Assembly (NCBI RefSeq): GCF_000005505.3
Contig: NC_016133.3
Coordinates: 8,680,001-8,744,000 of the forward strand
Length of the DNA stretch: 64,000 nucleotides
DNA from: Brachypodium distachyon
Taxonomy: Eukaryota > Streptophyta > Magnoliopsida > Poales > Poaceae
Reading direction: 5' to 3'
In this document: one piece after another, positions 24,280-35,714 of the stretch
Layout: each line of letters begins with the position of its first letter
Position numbering within the stretch: the first letter of the stretch is position 1
Notes under the pieces: model-generated
Seen by the model: only the letters and a program-made list of their open reading frames with translations
The model's database searches: none
Told to the model about the DNA's origin: nothing
Translations under genes and position numbers: made by a program

Positions 24280-25507
24280 AGCGGCGGAGCCCGACCCTCA
24301 GGTGATGCCTCCGATGCATACCTCTCGAACTAGTGTAACCGGGCAGCCTCCATGCGTAAACCGCTAGTTAAGTGTGAATAAAGATAAGTATTTCACCCCT
24401 GAGCTTTGTTCTTGCCCTGTACATTTGCGTGTTTTCCCCCTCTTGCCTCCTGCCTTAGATGCACAAAGGTGTCTTTCCCTACTTGGTTGTGAGCACGAAA
24501 ACCCGTTGCCGGATCGTTCCGGCACTGGTCGTGCCGCTGGCGGGCTTCCCGCAACGTGCACCACTAGGCGTGCGGTTGCTCGGCCTCCCGCCGCCTGCAC
24601 CGCGCAGTCGCTGCGCCCGGGAAAGGAAACGCTCACATCCAAGTTTGGCATCGACCCCTTTGTGCCGGGGACTGGGAAGCAGGAGAGATGAGATTTATCT
24701 AATTTACCTGCGTTACTTGTTTTTGTAAGTTTCGAAAAAATTTCAGCACCTCGGATCTGGTAAGAGTCTAACCTGAAGAGCCAGGGTTCGTCCCTGAAGG
24801 CCAGGGTCCGCCCCTGAGGTCGAGGGTTGCCGCGCGAGCGTGGTGGGAGCATCGTCGGCGGCGGTTGCCGCCAGCGGCGATCCTGCCCCCGCGTTCCTGC
24901 AGCATCCCTCCGAGATCGTTTCCCTTGAACAGGTACCCCGGATGGTTTCCTACCGAGGTAGTGCCCCGTCTGCACTCTACCGCAGAACATCTCGAAACAT
25001 TAGACCGCACGAAAAAGCTAAGTATCTGAACATGAACGCTGAATTCGCTAAGAGCTGAACAAAACCGAGCACTGCCCCGTTGGGTGCGGCCCCGGATCCC
25101 ACGCGCAGCCGGAGTGTAAAAAGGGACGCTTGCGGGGAGAGTGCGCTCTCCGTGTGGCTCCCGGGTCCGCCCCGAGAGGACACGGCTTGGAGTGGTTACC
25201 CCGCAAGCGGAGTGGCTCCCCGCTACCGCTTGGCCCCAGGTCGGCACTGCGGGTCCGTCCCGGGTCCCTGGTCTGGTCAAGGGTGTGGTGTGCGTGAGTT
25301 CCCCCGCAACACAAGGCAAGACACGCGAAGGCTAAGGGAACCACCCCGCGTGGCGGCCTCGGGAATAAAGGACAGAAATTAAGCAAACTAACAAGCTTGA
25401 TTGACTAGGTGTCATTGTCCAAACGGCGCTAAGCGCCATACTTGCAGGTAAAGCAAACAAGAAGGAGGTACAAGGGAAGCAACGAGTCCAGCGGGGGGCT
25501 GTGGCAG
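24280..25507. other. gypsy spacer between pol and the antisense gene
   Basis: GC-rich noncoding spacer between two convergent transcription units, the sense pol and the antisense gene, so it should hold both 3' untranslated regions. AAATAAAG-like signals were not convincing; AATAAAG occurs near 24377 and 25364. No gene recognised. Confidence 0.45.
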
Positions 25508-28500
25508 CTAGCTGTCGCCGTCTTCGGCCGGCGGGTCGACGGGGGGTTCAGGCTCCGGCTTCATCTGCATCCGCTCGACGACCTCGTCGACGAACTCGCG
25601 CACTGCTTGAGTGTGCGTGGGCTCGTCCTCACTGTCGGACCAAGCGTCCAGCAGGGACTCAAAGGGAAATTCTTGGTCCCGGAGATGAATCCGCGGGAGG
25701 ATTGTCCCGGCAACCTCCCGGGCGCAGTTGGCGACTTCGTTGGCACCGTACTTGGTGATCCAAACGTCGAGCGCCCCGAGCTTCCCCAACAAGTCGGAGA
25801 AGAAGGGGATCAGCGTCGTGACGTCCGTGCCGTCCACCTCTGCCGCCTGCAGCTCGAACTTGGGCAGCAGGTCGCGCAGCGACCCGGCGATCTTCGCCAG
25901 CTTCTCCGTCTCGAGCTGCCGCTGCCCGATCAGCGTGCTGTGATGGAGTCGGGCGTCTTGCGCGGCCTTCTTGGCCTTGCTGACGCGGCCCTCCAGCCTC
26001 GCAAGTTCTAAGGCCTGGGCCGCGTTGGCCTCGCCGGCCTTGGCGAGCTCTTCCCGGACGGCGGCCAACTCGTCCTCAAGCCCGGCCGCTTTGCCTTTGA
26101 CCGAGTTGAGCTCGGCCTCGTGCTGAGTCGCCGCTCTCGCCGCATCCTCGGCGGCCTTGACCTGCACCTTCAGCAGGACGCGGAGGCCTTCGATTTCGCC
26201 GCGGTAGTTGGCGACTAGCTCGCTCTTCTCGTCCAGCCGCGCCTGGGCCGTCGCGAGCACCTCGGCATGCTCCTTTCGGGAAGCTTCTAGGGTGGACGCC
26301 ATCGCGTCGAGCCTTCCTTGGAGCTCCGTGCGCTGGACCTCCAGTTGCCGACGGAGCTCGGTCTCCGGGACTACCGGCTCCCGAGCAGCCTCCAGGGCTT
26401 GCCGGGCCAGCCGCGCCTCCTCGCGCAGCCGGGAGAGTTCGCGCCGCTCTCTCTTGACGGCCTCCCGCACCTCGCCGAGTTGATTCTTGGCGGCGGTGTG
26501 GTGCTCCCTCATCTCGTTGTAGGAGGTGACGAAGGCGAACTGCTGGTCCCGGACGGCGTCCAGGAACCGGTGCCCCCGCTCGAAGACGCTCGGATCCCAG
26601 GTAAGAGGATTCCAAGCGACCCCGGCGAGGGTGCTGAGGTCGGTGCCAGGGAGGGCCCCAGAGGAGGATGAAGCCCCAGCTGCCGAAGTGGAGCTGGGCG
26701 CGGGGTCGCCCACTTGCTCCCGCGGGTCTTGCCGTCCTTCCCTGACAACTCCCCCCGCGCCCAGGCTTCGGGACACCGGGGTCGGAGAAGGCTCCCTGCT
26801 TCCGGCGGGGGTCGTCCCCTGCCGGGCGGCAGGTGAGCCCGAGCCGGCCACGTCCGCGGCCTCGGGCGCGTCGCCGGGTGCCGCCACGACGGCGGCGACC
26901 CCCACTGCGGCCGCTGTGTCCGTCGCGGCGGGGGCGGACACGGGAGCCGTTTCCAATTCCACCTCCGCCCCCGTGGTCCCAACGACCATGTCGCGGTCGA
27001 CCACGGCCGTGCCTGTTCCTGCCGCGGGCGCACTTGTGCCTGCACCCGTGGAAAAGCATGAGGGTCGGCGATGGTTGGTGCGATCGAAGGCAAATAAGGG
27101 CGACCGAGGCGATTACCTTGTGCAGCCGTCAGGCTTGCCGGTGCAGCCTCCACTACCTCGCCTGCGCCAGCGGGAGCGTCCAAGGGTCTTGCCGCGGGCG
27201 AGCTGCCGCTCGCTGCAAAAAGAGAAGGTATGTTTGTGAGTTTGGCCAGCAGGAATTGCAGTTGCAGGGAATCGACGAAGACATACCTGGCGCCGGCTCT
27301 GTCTCCGCTTGGTCTGGGTCGCCAAGGGGCGCGCCCGCGCCGACGCCGGCCCCCGAGGCAGCGGGGTCGGTGGCGCCGCCAGCGTCCCCGTGCGTCCTCT
27401 TGCTCGGCGAGCCGGGCGGGGAATCACTCCGCACCCTCTTGCTGGCGCCCGCCGGCGAGGAGGACTTCGGAGGGTTGCGCCGGAGCGCGAAGCCCCGGAA
27501 GACCCCCCGAGCGGGCGGCGCCGTGGGCGCCCGCGTTGTCATGGTGACCCAGAGAGCTCCAGGTGTCGGTGGCGATGCCGCCGTGACGCCGGGCACCAAG
27601 CTCACGGAGGCCCCCGCTACCGGAGCGAAGGCCGTTGCCGGGGCGCCGATGGCCCCCACAGGTGCTGACGTTGCCGAGGTACCGGCAAGCACCCCGGGGC
27701 CGGTTCCCGCCGCGGAGTTGGCGGCCGCCGGCAAGACAGGGGCCGCCGCCGCCGAGGCACTCGCAGCCCCTGTTGCCGCGGATGCCGTCGTGGTACCAAC
27801 GGGCACCCCAGGAGCGGCGGCCGCCACCAGGTTGGGGGCCGCGGCCGGGGCGGACATCGCTGTTGAAGAAGTGGCTGCGGCCGCCGCGAGCGCCCTCGAC
27901 CTTCTCAGGATCAGGGGCGCGCTGTCGCTGCTTTCCTCGTCGTCGTCCTCCACGGCGACGACTTCCGGGGATGCAGCCACCTGGCCCGCCTCGTCGTCCA
28001 TTGACCGGAAGGAGGGCCAGCTGGGCTCGGACCCGCCCTCGCTCTCCTCGAGCACCTGCTTCCCGCGGGGTGCTTGCGGGGAAGCGTGCGGGACGCGGGT
28101 GGGGGTGTCGTCCATCAACCCCCACTCGTTGCAGGGTGGGAAGGCGCCGACAATGTCGCTGAGCGCCTTGACGCCGGCATGGAGAGCGGAGACCCCCGGC
28201 GGGAACTCTATCGACTGGAAGACCTCGCCGGAGATCCCCTTCACCCACGTCTTGAGGGACTCCAAGTCCATGCCGTCGGCCTGGAGTCGTGTCCTGTCCC
28301 TGGAGCCCGTGTACATCCACGCGGGTCGGAAACGCAGCTGCAGTGGGGCTATACGCCGGTGGACGAAGGTGCGTCCCACGTCGACATCTGTGAGCCCCGC
28401 TAGCCGCAGCGCCTTGATCTTCTCCACGATGGGGAGGAGGTCGGCGTTGCGGTGGTACCTATCCTGCCAGCCGATCTGGGGCACCGGCAGCTCCGTCGGC

Positions 28501-29123
28501 GGCTGGATCAACTCCTGGGGGTCTTCCACTCGGACCCAGCACCAGTCGCCCTGCCACTCTTTTTCGATCTTCTTCCCCGACCGGATGATGAACTCCGACT
28601 TCATCTGGTCGCGGGCGCGGAAAACCACCCCCGACGACATCGCCTTCGCATTGTCGATGCGCGGGTAAAAGTAATGCCGGAAGAGCCCCACTGACGACAT
28701 CACCCCCACGAACGCCTCGCAGAGGAACTGGAAGGTGGCGAGGAGGAAGAGCGAGGTGGGGTGGAGCTGCGCCACCCGCAGCTGATAGGACTCCATCAGC
28801 GCGTGGAGGAACAGAGAGAAGGGCGGCACCATGCCGCAGAGGACGAAGCGCGCGAACACCCAGAAGTTGTTATCCTGGTGTTCGACGCCTGCCGGGAAGA
28901 TCCGCGTCTCCCCGTGCTCGTTGAAGTTGGAGGCGACGGCGTGCCGGAGCTTCCCCAACGCCTCGCCGTTGTAGCCGGGGCGGAAGAAGGCTACTTTCGT
29001 GCGCATCTCCCGCCTCTTCTGGTCCTTGGCGGCGGCCGCTTTGAGTGCCGCCTCGGTCTTGCTGGTCGCGGGCTTCTTCGAAGACTGGACCTCCTTCCCC
29101 TTTCTGGTGGTGGGGCGCGCCAT
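25508..29123 (-). CDS. Antisense gene inside the gypsy element (Transposase_28-like domain plus coiled coil), three exons
   Basis: The start MARPTTRKGKEVQSSKK is at 29123. Exons 29123-27287, 27212-27117 and 27039-25508 are joined by introns of 74 and 77 bp with clean borders (CAG/GTATGT to TTTTGCAG; AAG/GTAATC to GGTGCAG). The total is 1,155 codons including the TAG at 25508-25510, with phases matching across both introns and no internal stop. Residues about 40-215 resemble the putative gypsy-type transposon domain (FRPGYNGEALGKLRHAV, FVLCGMVPPFSLFLH, QLHPTSLFLLATFQFLCEAF). An Ala/Pro/Asp-rich linker follows, then a long Ala/Glu/Lys coiled coil (about 810-1030) and an acidic C-terminus. Its biochemical role is unknown to me; some plant gypsy families carry such antisense frames. 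It is intact while gag-pol is not. Confidence 0.8.
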
Positions 29124-29526
29124 GAGGAGCGAGGGCGGAAGCTGGCAAGAGCGCAGGGATGCGAGATGCGGAAGAGGATGGAGGCGAAAGGGCAAAGTGT
29201 TGCTCCCAGTTGCCAACAGTGGAAGCTTTATGGCACCCGGTCATTTGGTAACGGCCGGTTCCGTACCCTACGGGTGCGCGGGGATAACTCCTAATCACTG
29301 GGAGTTATGCGCGGAGTGGCCTTAACTACCCTATTTAGGGGGGGGATTAGGGCAGAAATCTCGCGCGCATTACTCCGCTTTTGGCGGCGCCGTACGCGGG
29401 GAAGCGAAGGGACGCAGGCCCGCAACTGATCGGGGGCCCACGCGTCGGTTAAGGGCGTAGCCCGGCAACCGGCTAGGAAGAGACCCTTCCGGGGACAGGT
29501 GATGCCGGCCCACGCCCGGGGGCTAC

Positions 29527-30540
29527 TGTCGCACCAGTGGCACCCGGGGTACCACCGCTGCGCGACGCGTGGCCCCCTCCCTCGCGTTCCCGGGAAGGTC
29601 TCATCCCGGGGAGCGCCGACGAGCTTCCCGGCAAGCTACCAGCCCGAAAGGGGCTAGCCGGGCTTACGGGAATATTCTCGCTTAGGCTCCTCCCGGGAAG
29701 CTGCTTCCCGGGAGGAGGTTCCCGGGTGCGCTGGGCCCGGCGCTTCCCGGGCCGACTTGCGGGGAATGGGGGTTCCCGGACGCGTGCCCCCGCCTCGGGT
29801 CGCGGGGCCCACTGGACAGCGCCGCGCGGGCGCGTGACGGGCGCGGAACGCACGGTCCCACCGAGGCAAGGAGTAAGGCGCGCGGCTCAGTAAACGAGCC
29901 GACCGACGGGTAGTTACCCGTCGATCCAAGGAACAGTGGTTGTCCAATCCTACCCTAGGGTCCTAGGCCCCTAGCGGCGGAGGTGGCACCCATGCATGCC
30001 ACCAGCTCACCAGGGAGGGTTGTGTGCCTCCCCGTTGGACACTTGTAGTACATGCACCGTGGCACATGTGGCTTCCCCTTGTGTATAAAAGGAGGACCCA
30101 TGCCAAAGGTCTGGGGGTTAGAAGGTTGACGGGTCAGATAGTTGGGAAGTTAGTCGGTTGGTCCGTTAGTTGGTTTGGACGAGGCTCACTCGATAGATGC
30201 TTGCTGACTCCAGTAGGCAGCCAACGGTGAGCGGTGAGAGCGCCTAGCCACTGAGAGAAAGCCCGGGAGCTTGCCCGGCAACCTGTAAATCCGTAATCAA
30301 TATCAGTTCAGACAGGCAGGACGTAGGGTTTTACGCCCCCGGGTGGCCCGAACCTGGGTAAAAAACGTGCGTGCATCTGTTCTTGGGCTAGCGCGTACCC
30401 CTAGCTCTACATCTCGCCGGCCCTGTAGGGCCTCGCCGCCCGTGCCGGCGATCACCGGGTCTCCGCCCCAGACGCCCCTACCGAACCTAAAAGGGGGACG
30501 TGGCCGCACGCCCCCGGTGCCGGAGCACCGAGCGACGACA
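29527..30540 (+). repeat. 3' LTR of the Ty3/gypsy element
   Basis: 1,014 bp, nearly identical to the 5' LTR. Differences seen by eye are about nine substitutions plus one missing G at the GAGGAGC/GAGAGC site. It is preceded by a purine-rich CCCGGGGGCTAC, the probable plus-strand primer region, and followed by CAAAT. Confidence 0.95.
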
Positions 30541-30545
30541 CAAAT

Positions 30546-30832
30546 GGCAAATTATGAGTGTAAACATCAATGAAGCGGCTACCCATTTTCAGTAGCTCTA
30601 CCTCGACACTCTCATCCCAGAATAAGGCTAGCCCCCCACCCTTTCCTTGCTCCGAAAAGGTGAGGACATGTTTTAGGCCTAACCTCCATCTAAGACCTTC
30701 GACTACCTCTTTTTTGTGCCTAGTTTTACTCAAGAACACAACTTTTAGACGCTGAGCGTGCACTAGCCTAACTAGTTCCTCAACTGTCCGGGGTTGGCCA
30801 ATTCCCCGGCAGTTCCAGCACAGGAGACTCAT
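30546..30832 (-). pseudogene. LINE-1 copy A, endonuclease N-terminus
   Basis: On the minus strand this begins MSLLCWNCRGIGQPRTVEEL, the typical start of the apurinic-like endonuclease of plant L1 LINEs. It runs through VVFLSKTRHKK (normally a SET-type motif around the catalytic Glu), GLALFWDESVEVE and FIDVYTHNLP. It continues at 17161 with FGIKWRCTFVYVEPRRD across the gypsy insertion. The enzyme nicks the target to prime reverse transcription. Confidence 0.88.
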
Positions 30833-30989
30833 GGCTTCTGACAGGCGTGATCCTCCATGCCTGTCAGTTGACCAGCAGCCCCTAGGCTGGTAGCCTCCTT
30901 TTGCTTGTCCCCTTCGTCCTTCTCCCTGGTCTCCTCCTCCAGAGGTGCCTCCTTGGTCCTCTTGGGCTGGCCATCATCTCTGTCTTGAT

Positions 30990-32484
30990 TCAGCTCCTCT
31001 GCATCAAGCTCTTGCCCAAAATCTGGAGCTTTGCCTTCAGGAACGAGTCAGCCACCTGCGTCGCCCCACCATCCTTCTGGATCTGGTCCTGTTCCTGTTC
31101 AGCAGTTTCCTGGTTCCTCATCTTCTTTTCCAGACGCACACGGCCCCACTTCTTCTTCTTCTTCTTCTTTTGTGACTGATCCCCGAGACTCTGGTGCCCC
31201 CGTGCCGCCTGCTGCATCGAATCCACTAGATCCTTGACCTGCTCTGTCTTGCCATCTCCCCCCACCATTAGCTTGCTCACGGCATCAGCAACTGTAGACA
31301 CCACAGCTATCAAAGGGTCTGACACTGTGTGTTCCTCCGAGGCCATCACCTCCTGGTTCACGGCCTCCACAGCACGAGCAGTGAAAGCATTCCTCCACTT
31401 GGTCGGGGACGCCGGGTCAAAGCGCAGGTGCTTCTTCGCGGGGCCGGCGCTTTTGGGATGTAGAAGCCGCGATGTTCGAACTGCTTGTAGGGGGACGCCC
31501 GTTGTTCACTGCAGAAACGCACCGCCTTCAGTTCTTCTGGCATCGGGCAGGATCTCCCTCCATGGCCAATGAGACCACAGTAGTAGCAGAACCTGGGAAG
31601 CTTCTCATACTTGACTTGGCACCTCCTCTGCCGGACCTTCCCCTCCTTGTCCACCTCATCAATATAGATGCATCTCTGAATGGGTTGGGCCATCACATGC
31701 TCGATCCGAACCCTAACAAAGTCCCTCCAGATCTTGCCTCTATTGTCAGCGTGCACCATCCTGACCTTGCCCACCAGCTCTCCAAGCTCTCTGCCCATCT
31801 TCTCATTCATCATTGGCACTAGGACCTAAAAAATCCTAATCCAGATCGGAAGGATATCAAGGAGGATTTCACTCGCCGTAGACCGGCCATCAAACGCCAC
31901 CACCACCATGACATCTCCCAGATGTGTCCATGGTCCTCCACCAAGGATGTGGTGGTAGTCACCTTCATGCTCCAGCAGGACAAGGAAGCGGTTATTTGCG
32001 AGCTCCTTATACTCCATTCCGCCCCTCAGCTGCCAGATCTCCCTGAGGTGGTTGAACAGGTCCCATGAGCTGAAAGTGTGTGTGGTGTAGTATTTGCCTA
32101 CCAACATCCACTCACTCGGCAGATCCTTCTTCAGCTCCTCCATGTTAACCGCAAGCACCTTCTTCTTCTCCCCCGGCAGCTCCCATGTGACAGGTGGGAG
32201 CCGGGACGATGAGGCCCCAGCGTTCCCCTTAGCCACCTTCTTCTGACCGGCGTTCATTGGAGCCTTGTCCGCCCGACGCAGAACTCAGAGCCCTGGGGGG
32301 CCGCAGCACTATTTTGGCTCTCACTCATATTCGGGGATGCGTGTTGACGGCGACGAAAGTACAGGTACAGATGAATAGTCCCTCCCCCGGATAAATAGAC
32401 GAGCATAGGCCAATCTCTGAATTGGAAGATATCCCAATCACGCAGAATCCAGCCTCCTTTCCTCCTTTCTCTAATCAATTCCAT
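30990..32484 (-). pseudogene. LINE-1 copy A, ORF1 (DUF4283 and zinc knuckle)
   Basis: The main block starts MNAGQKKVAKGNAGASSSR (32257). A DUF4283-like region follows (WMLVGKYYTT, LVLLEHEGDYHHILGGGPW). An in-frame TAG near 31826 interrupts it. The same frame resumes (KIWRDFVRVRIEH) and reaches a CCHC knuckle, CYYCGLIGHGGRSCP (about 31600-31555). A frame change before 31370 leads into a Gln/Lys-rich tail containing a Lys run. ORF1 products of plant LINEs bind RNA and act as chaperones for the particle. The 5' end of the element is probably near 32,575, but no clear border was found. Confidence 0.8.
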
Positions 32485-32575
32485 AATCCGTATGAATAAA
32501 TCTCTCCGGGTAGGGGAACCGCAAATTCTGGCAAGATCACCGGTGCAGTAGAGATCCAGCGGCAGGCCCCGTAAC

Positions 32576-33302
32576 AGATCAATTTTTTTTTCTTGTGACT
32601 AGCGATGTTGTATACTCCCTCCTTTTCACAAGACAAAAAGTATGTAGACTATATGTTACAAATTTTATATCGTTGGAAAGGTTTTTGAAATACGAACCCA
32701 ATGATATAATTTTTATAGCAAATAACCCTCAAATCAACAGTTTAATTGTTGGCCAAAGTAAAATATTGAAATGCGTGCGTGCAATTCTTTGTGAAATGGA
32801 GAGAGTACGTGGAAAAACACGTCACCCGACGCCTACGGACCTTACGGACCTTGCCTTGGTCAGTCAATGTACACATCGATCGGTAATACTACTATACCAT
32901 CGGCAGTTGGGCGTGCATCCTGACCATCAATCATCGTGACCCTCCGGCCGCTCCGCTGGCAGACTGCCTCGAATCCCGCCGAATTATTAGTCCCCGGTGG
33001 CATTCCTGCAATTCGTCTCAACGCTGGAACTCTTGTGGTGGCACAGCAGCTAGCCAGCAGATCAGCACGGCCACTTTCTATAACTACAGCTAATAGCAGG
33101 CACAGCGTCCTGCCCACCATTAAAGACTGCAAAAGCAGAGAGCGTCCAGTTCAAGTCCTGATTTGGAGCCTGCCAACCGGCCATAGCCTGTTCTCTCTCT
33201 CTGATCTCGCTTTCCAGCTCAGCAGCTCCCATCATAATTAGTCATCAGAGAGAAGAAGAGAAGAGACAGGGAGATCCATCGATCGAGCCGGTCCGAGCCG
33301 CA
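32576..33302. other. Upstream region of the DREPP gene, with a MITE
   Basis: This holds the Stowaway-like MITE (32615-32805) and then about 490 bp of apparent promoter and leader ending in a GA-rich stretch (33244-33272) before the ATG. No confident TATA box was seen. Short open frames here lack domains. Confidence 0.45.
32615..32805. mobile_element. Stowaway-like MITE upstream of the DREPP gene
   Basis: The ends are CTCCCTCCTTTTCACA and (mirror) TGTGAAATGGAGAGAG, with TA on both sides (32613-32614, 32806-32807). It is 191 bp. The interior TATCGTTGGAAAGGTTTTTG matches the MITEs at 6206 and 58841. It sits about 500 bp upstream of the start codon. Confidence 0.85.
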
Positions 33303-34361
33303 ATGGATTACTGGAAGTCCAAGGTGCTGCCCAAGATGAAGACCGTCTTCGCCAAGAACGCCGGCAAGAAGGCCGCCGCCACCGCCGAGCTCGTCAAGTC
33401 CTTCGACGAGTCAAAGGTACTCTTAATTTCGTGATCATTTCCTCGTGCTCCAGTTCGAGGCGTGCAGTGTGTTTTGTTGAGATGGATGTTGATCGACGTC
33501 CGTGGCTTGTGTCAATCTGTACTCTCTAGGAGGGGATCAACGGTGAGTTCGAGAAGAAGAAGGTGGATCTCCAGCCTAAGGTCGTCGAGATCTACGAGGG
33601 TGCTGCGGCTGCAGTCAAGGTAATTAATTAAACTCTTGTTGAAATCTTTTCAAGTTCAGACAGAAATAGTTGCGGGGCTCGTATCTCTGTCGAGTTTTTA
33701 TAGCCATACGACAGTAAATCATCATGCCAGAGTACATGTTTGTTTACTGCAGGTTCTGATCAAGCAGAGGAAGGTATCCGGGATCAAGAAGAACTCCGCC
33801 GCCGTCACCAAGTTCATGGAAGATCTGGCCAACATTGGTATGTACAAGCTAGGTCCAAAATATCAGGACTACTATTCTTTCCGATCCATAACAAATGTCG
33901 GAGATTTAGTACGGAGTACAAAGTTTTAGTATGATCGGAGGGAGTAAAAATTCACATTGAGTTACACCTACGTGGTTTCAGATTTCCCTGGAGCCAAGCA
34001 AGTGAGCGAGGGCATCGCCAAGGTCGGCCCTGCCCTGCTTTCCGGTCCTCTCTTCGCCACCTTCGACAAGGTCTCCACGCTGCTCCCCGCCACCGACGAG
34101 GCGCCCAAGGAGGCTCCCGCCGACGCAGAGGAGAAGAAAGAGGAAGCGGCGTCGGAGGAGAAGACAGAAGAAGCACAGCCCCCCGCCGCGGCGGTCGAGG
34201 AAACCGCTGTTGCTGCCGCCGATGAGAGTGCTCCTGCTGCCGCAGAGGCACTGCCGGTGGCGGAAGAGAGTACAGCGCCGGTGTCCGAGGCCCCTGAAGC
34301 TGCTGCCCCACTCGCTGAGGCGGAGCCAGCCAAGGCCCAGGAGGAGACACCCAAGGCTTAG
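33303..34361 (+). CDS. DREPP/PCaP1-like plasma-membrane cation-binding protein
   Basis: Four exons: 33303-33416, 33530-33619, 33753-33837 and 33982-34361. All introns are GT-AG, phases match, and the product is 222 residues. It starts MDYWKSKVLPKMKTVF and continues SFDESKEGINGEFEKKK, VDLQPKVVEIYEGAAAAV and KKNSAAVTKFMEDLANIDFPGA-type stretches, the conserved core of the plant DREPP family. The last about 95 residues are Ala/Glu-rich with repeated EEKKEE/AAPA patterns. Family members associate with the plasma membrane and bind calcium/calmodulin and phosphoinositides through the basic N-terminus. Residue 2 is Asp, whereas Arabidopsis PCaP1 has the myristoylated Gly, so attachment here may rest on charge alone. 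A small MITE lies in intron 3. Identity confidence is high. Confidence 0.93.
33872..33944. mobile_element. Small Stowaway-like MITE in DREPP intron 3
   Basis: A 73-bp element ending ATCGGAGGGAG and starting CTATTCTTTCCGATCC (a decayed CTCCCTCCGATCC), with TA on both sides (33870-33871, 33945-33946). It lies wholly within the intron and leaves the acceptor at 33980 intact. Confidence 0.7.
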
Positions 34362-35650
34362 CTGGCTTGCTAGGTAGGTTGTTCAGGTTCATGAGTTCAT
34401 CCTCATCCATGCAGGGGTTTGAAGCCTACCAGCTGCTCAAGCTCTTCAATCATTTATGGTTCCTACATAGATGCATGCATGCATGACGATCTATTATTGT
34501 TCTTTCTCCTCCCTTCTGCTTCCCTCTTTATGGTTAGATTCCTAAGCCTATATATTTTTGTCGTCTGAACTTAAATATATATGTGCGGTGTGAGTATGTC
34601 ACAGTATGCAAGGCATCTGTATATTGTTGCCAAGTTTTGTTAATTTCCCAGCATTATTATTTCTTCTATGATGGAGAGGTCGAGAAATATCTATATATAT
34701 TTTCCATTCATTGATTAATAGAAATGCAATTCGTTCATGCACGTAGGCACGTTGGCATGCACAGATCATTTGTGACATTAACTTGGCCATGTACTGGCTG
34801 GTTCCTGTTGTATGATAATTTGTGCTCTAGCGCAAGTGTACCGCTTGGTGGCCCTGGTCTGCCAGTTCAGCACGGCTGCTCACTTTTGTCGTGCATATGC
34901 ATGTGGACGTGGTGCCTTGGATACCTAATATGTGCATGGCCTACATATAATGGATCTCGGTGACTAGGTGGAATGACAATTTTAAAAGATAGAAAAATGT
35001 TGGCGACATGAGAGATTGGGGTATTCAACAGTTCCCAGCAGGGGCCAGCGTCCTATGTTCATCATATATAATTCAATGTCCTTACTTATCTTTATTTGAA
35101 CCGCCCGCGTCACGCCATTCCAATGCATGAACGGAGACATACGTTCGTAAAGGAAATAAACGAAAACAGAAAACCAAGAAGCCATGATGTCCTTACTTAT
35201 CTTGATCCTGGTTTAATTATTTTTAATTAACCATATATTGATTATATACTGCGCCTTCATCCCCGTAAAATTCCATCAAATCCAGATGCATCACCGTGGA
35301 CGTCAACATGAGAAGACTAATGATTGATGACATCATCTTCGTTGGACAGGTGTTCCTTTTTTTTTTGTACTAAGATAAGGTCCAATGTTTTGGTATTTCT
35401 TTCCCCAGTTTATCCATTTGGTCCAATAACACATAGCACAACCAGGCCAAGGCCCAAGCCCAATAGCACTACAGCGCAGGAAAAGCCCAGCACACGCCAG
35501 CATGGTCCATTGGGGGGCGCTGCCGCTGGCGGCGCTCTCACTTCTCGAATCTTCCAGCCACCTCGCATCGCGCGCACGGCGCACCTCCCGTTTAAAACCC
35601 CACCCCGCACCGTAATTCCCGTAAACCCCTCGGAACCCTAGCCGCCAGCC
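34362..35650. other. Intergenic region between the DREPP gene and the small acidic protein gene
   Basis: The 3' untranslated region of the DREPP gene comes first, with a GCATGCATGCATG run near 34471-34484. AT-rich intergenic DNA follows, then the promoter of the next gene. No further gene recognised. Confidence 0.45.
35451..35489 (+). promoter_or_regulatory. Cluster of site II (GGCCCA/AGCCCA) elements
   Basis: GGCCCA at 35451-35456, AGCCCA at 35457-35462 and AGCCCA at 35484-35489 lie about 225-265 bp before the ATG at 35715. Site II elements (bound by TCP factors) are common in plant genes for mitochondrial and growth-related proteins, which fits the presequence seen in the product. Confidence 0.5.
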
Positions 35651-35714
35651 CGTCACCCTCCAATAGTTGACCCCGCCGGCCGCCGGATCTACAACAACAC
35701 GCTCCGAGGACGCC

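Larger units (their letters stand above)
17162..30540 (+). mobile_element. Complete Ty3/gypsy LTR retrotransposon, 13.4 kb, defective gag-pol
   Basis: Two LTRs (17162-18176 and 29527-30540) both begin TGTCGCACC and end GACGACA. The 5-bp duplication CAAAT lies at 17157-17161 and 30541-30545. The order of protease, reverse transcriptase, RNase H, integrase marks the gypsy superfamily. Excising the element rejoins the LINE endonuclease frame exactly. The LTRs differ by about nine substitutions and one indel by eye, under 1 percent, so the insertion is young (a few hundred thousand years at the usual grass LTR rate). An antisense gene occupies the region between pol and the 3' LTR. Confidence 0.95.

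Noticed and set aside
26833..28668. Open frame of 611 codons on the plus strand
   Set aside because: It is the mirror of the antisense gene in GC-rich DNA; its composition is Ala/Pro/Arg/Ser noise with no domain, while the minus strand has a recognisable domain and splice sites.
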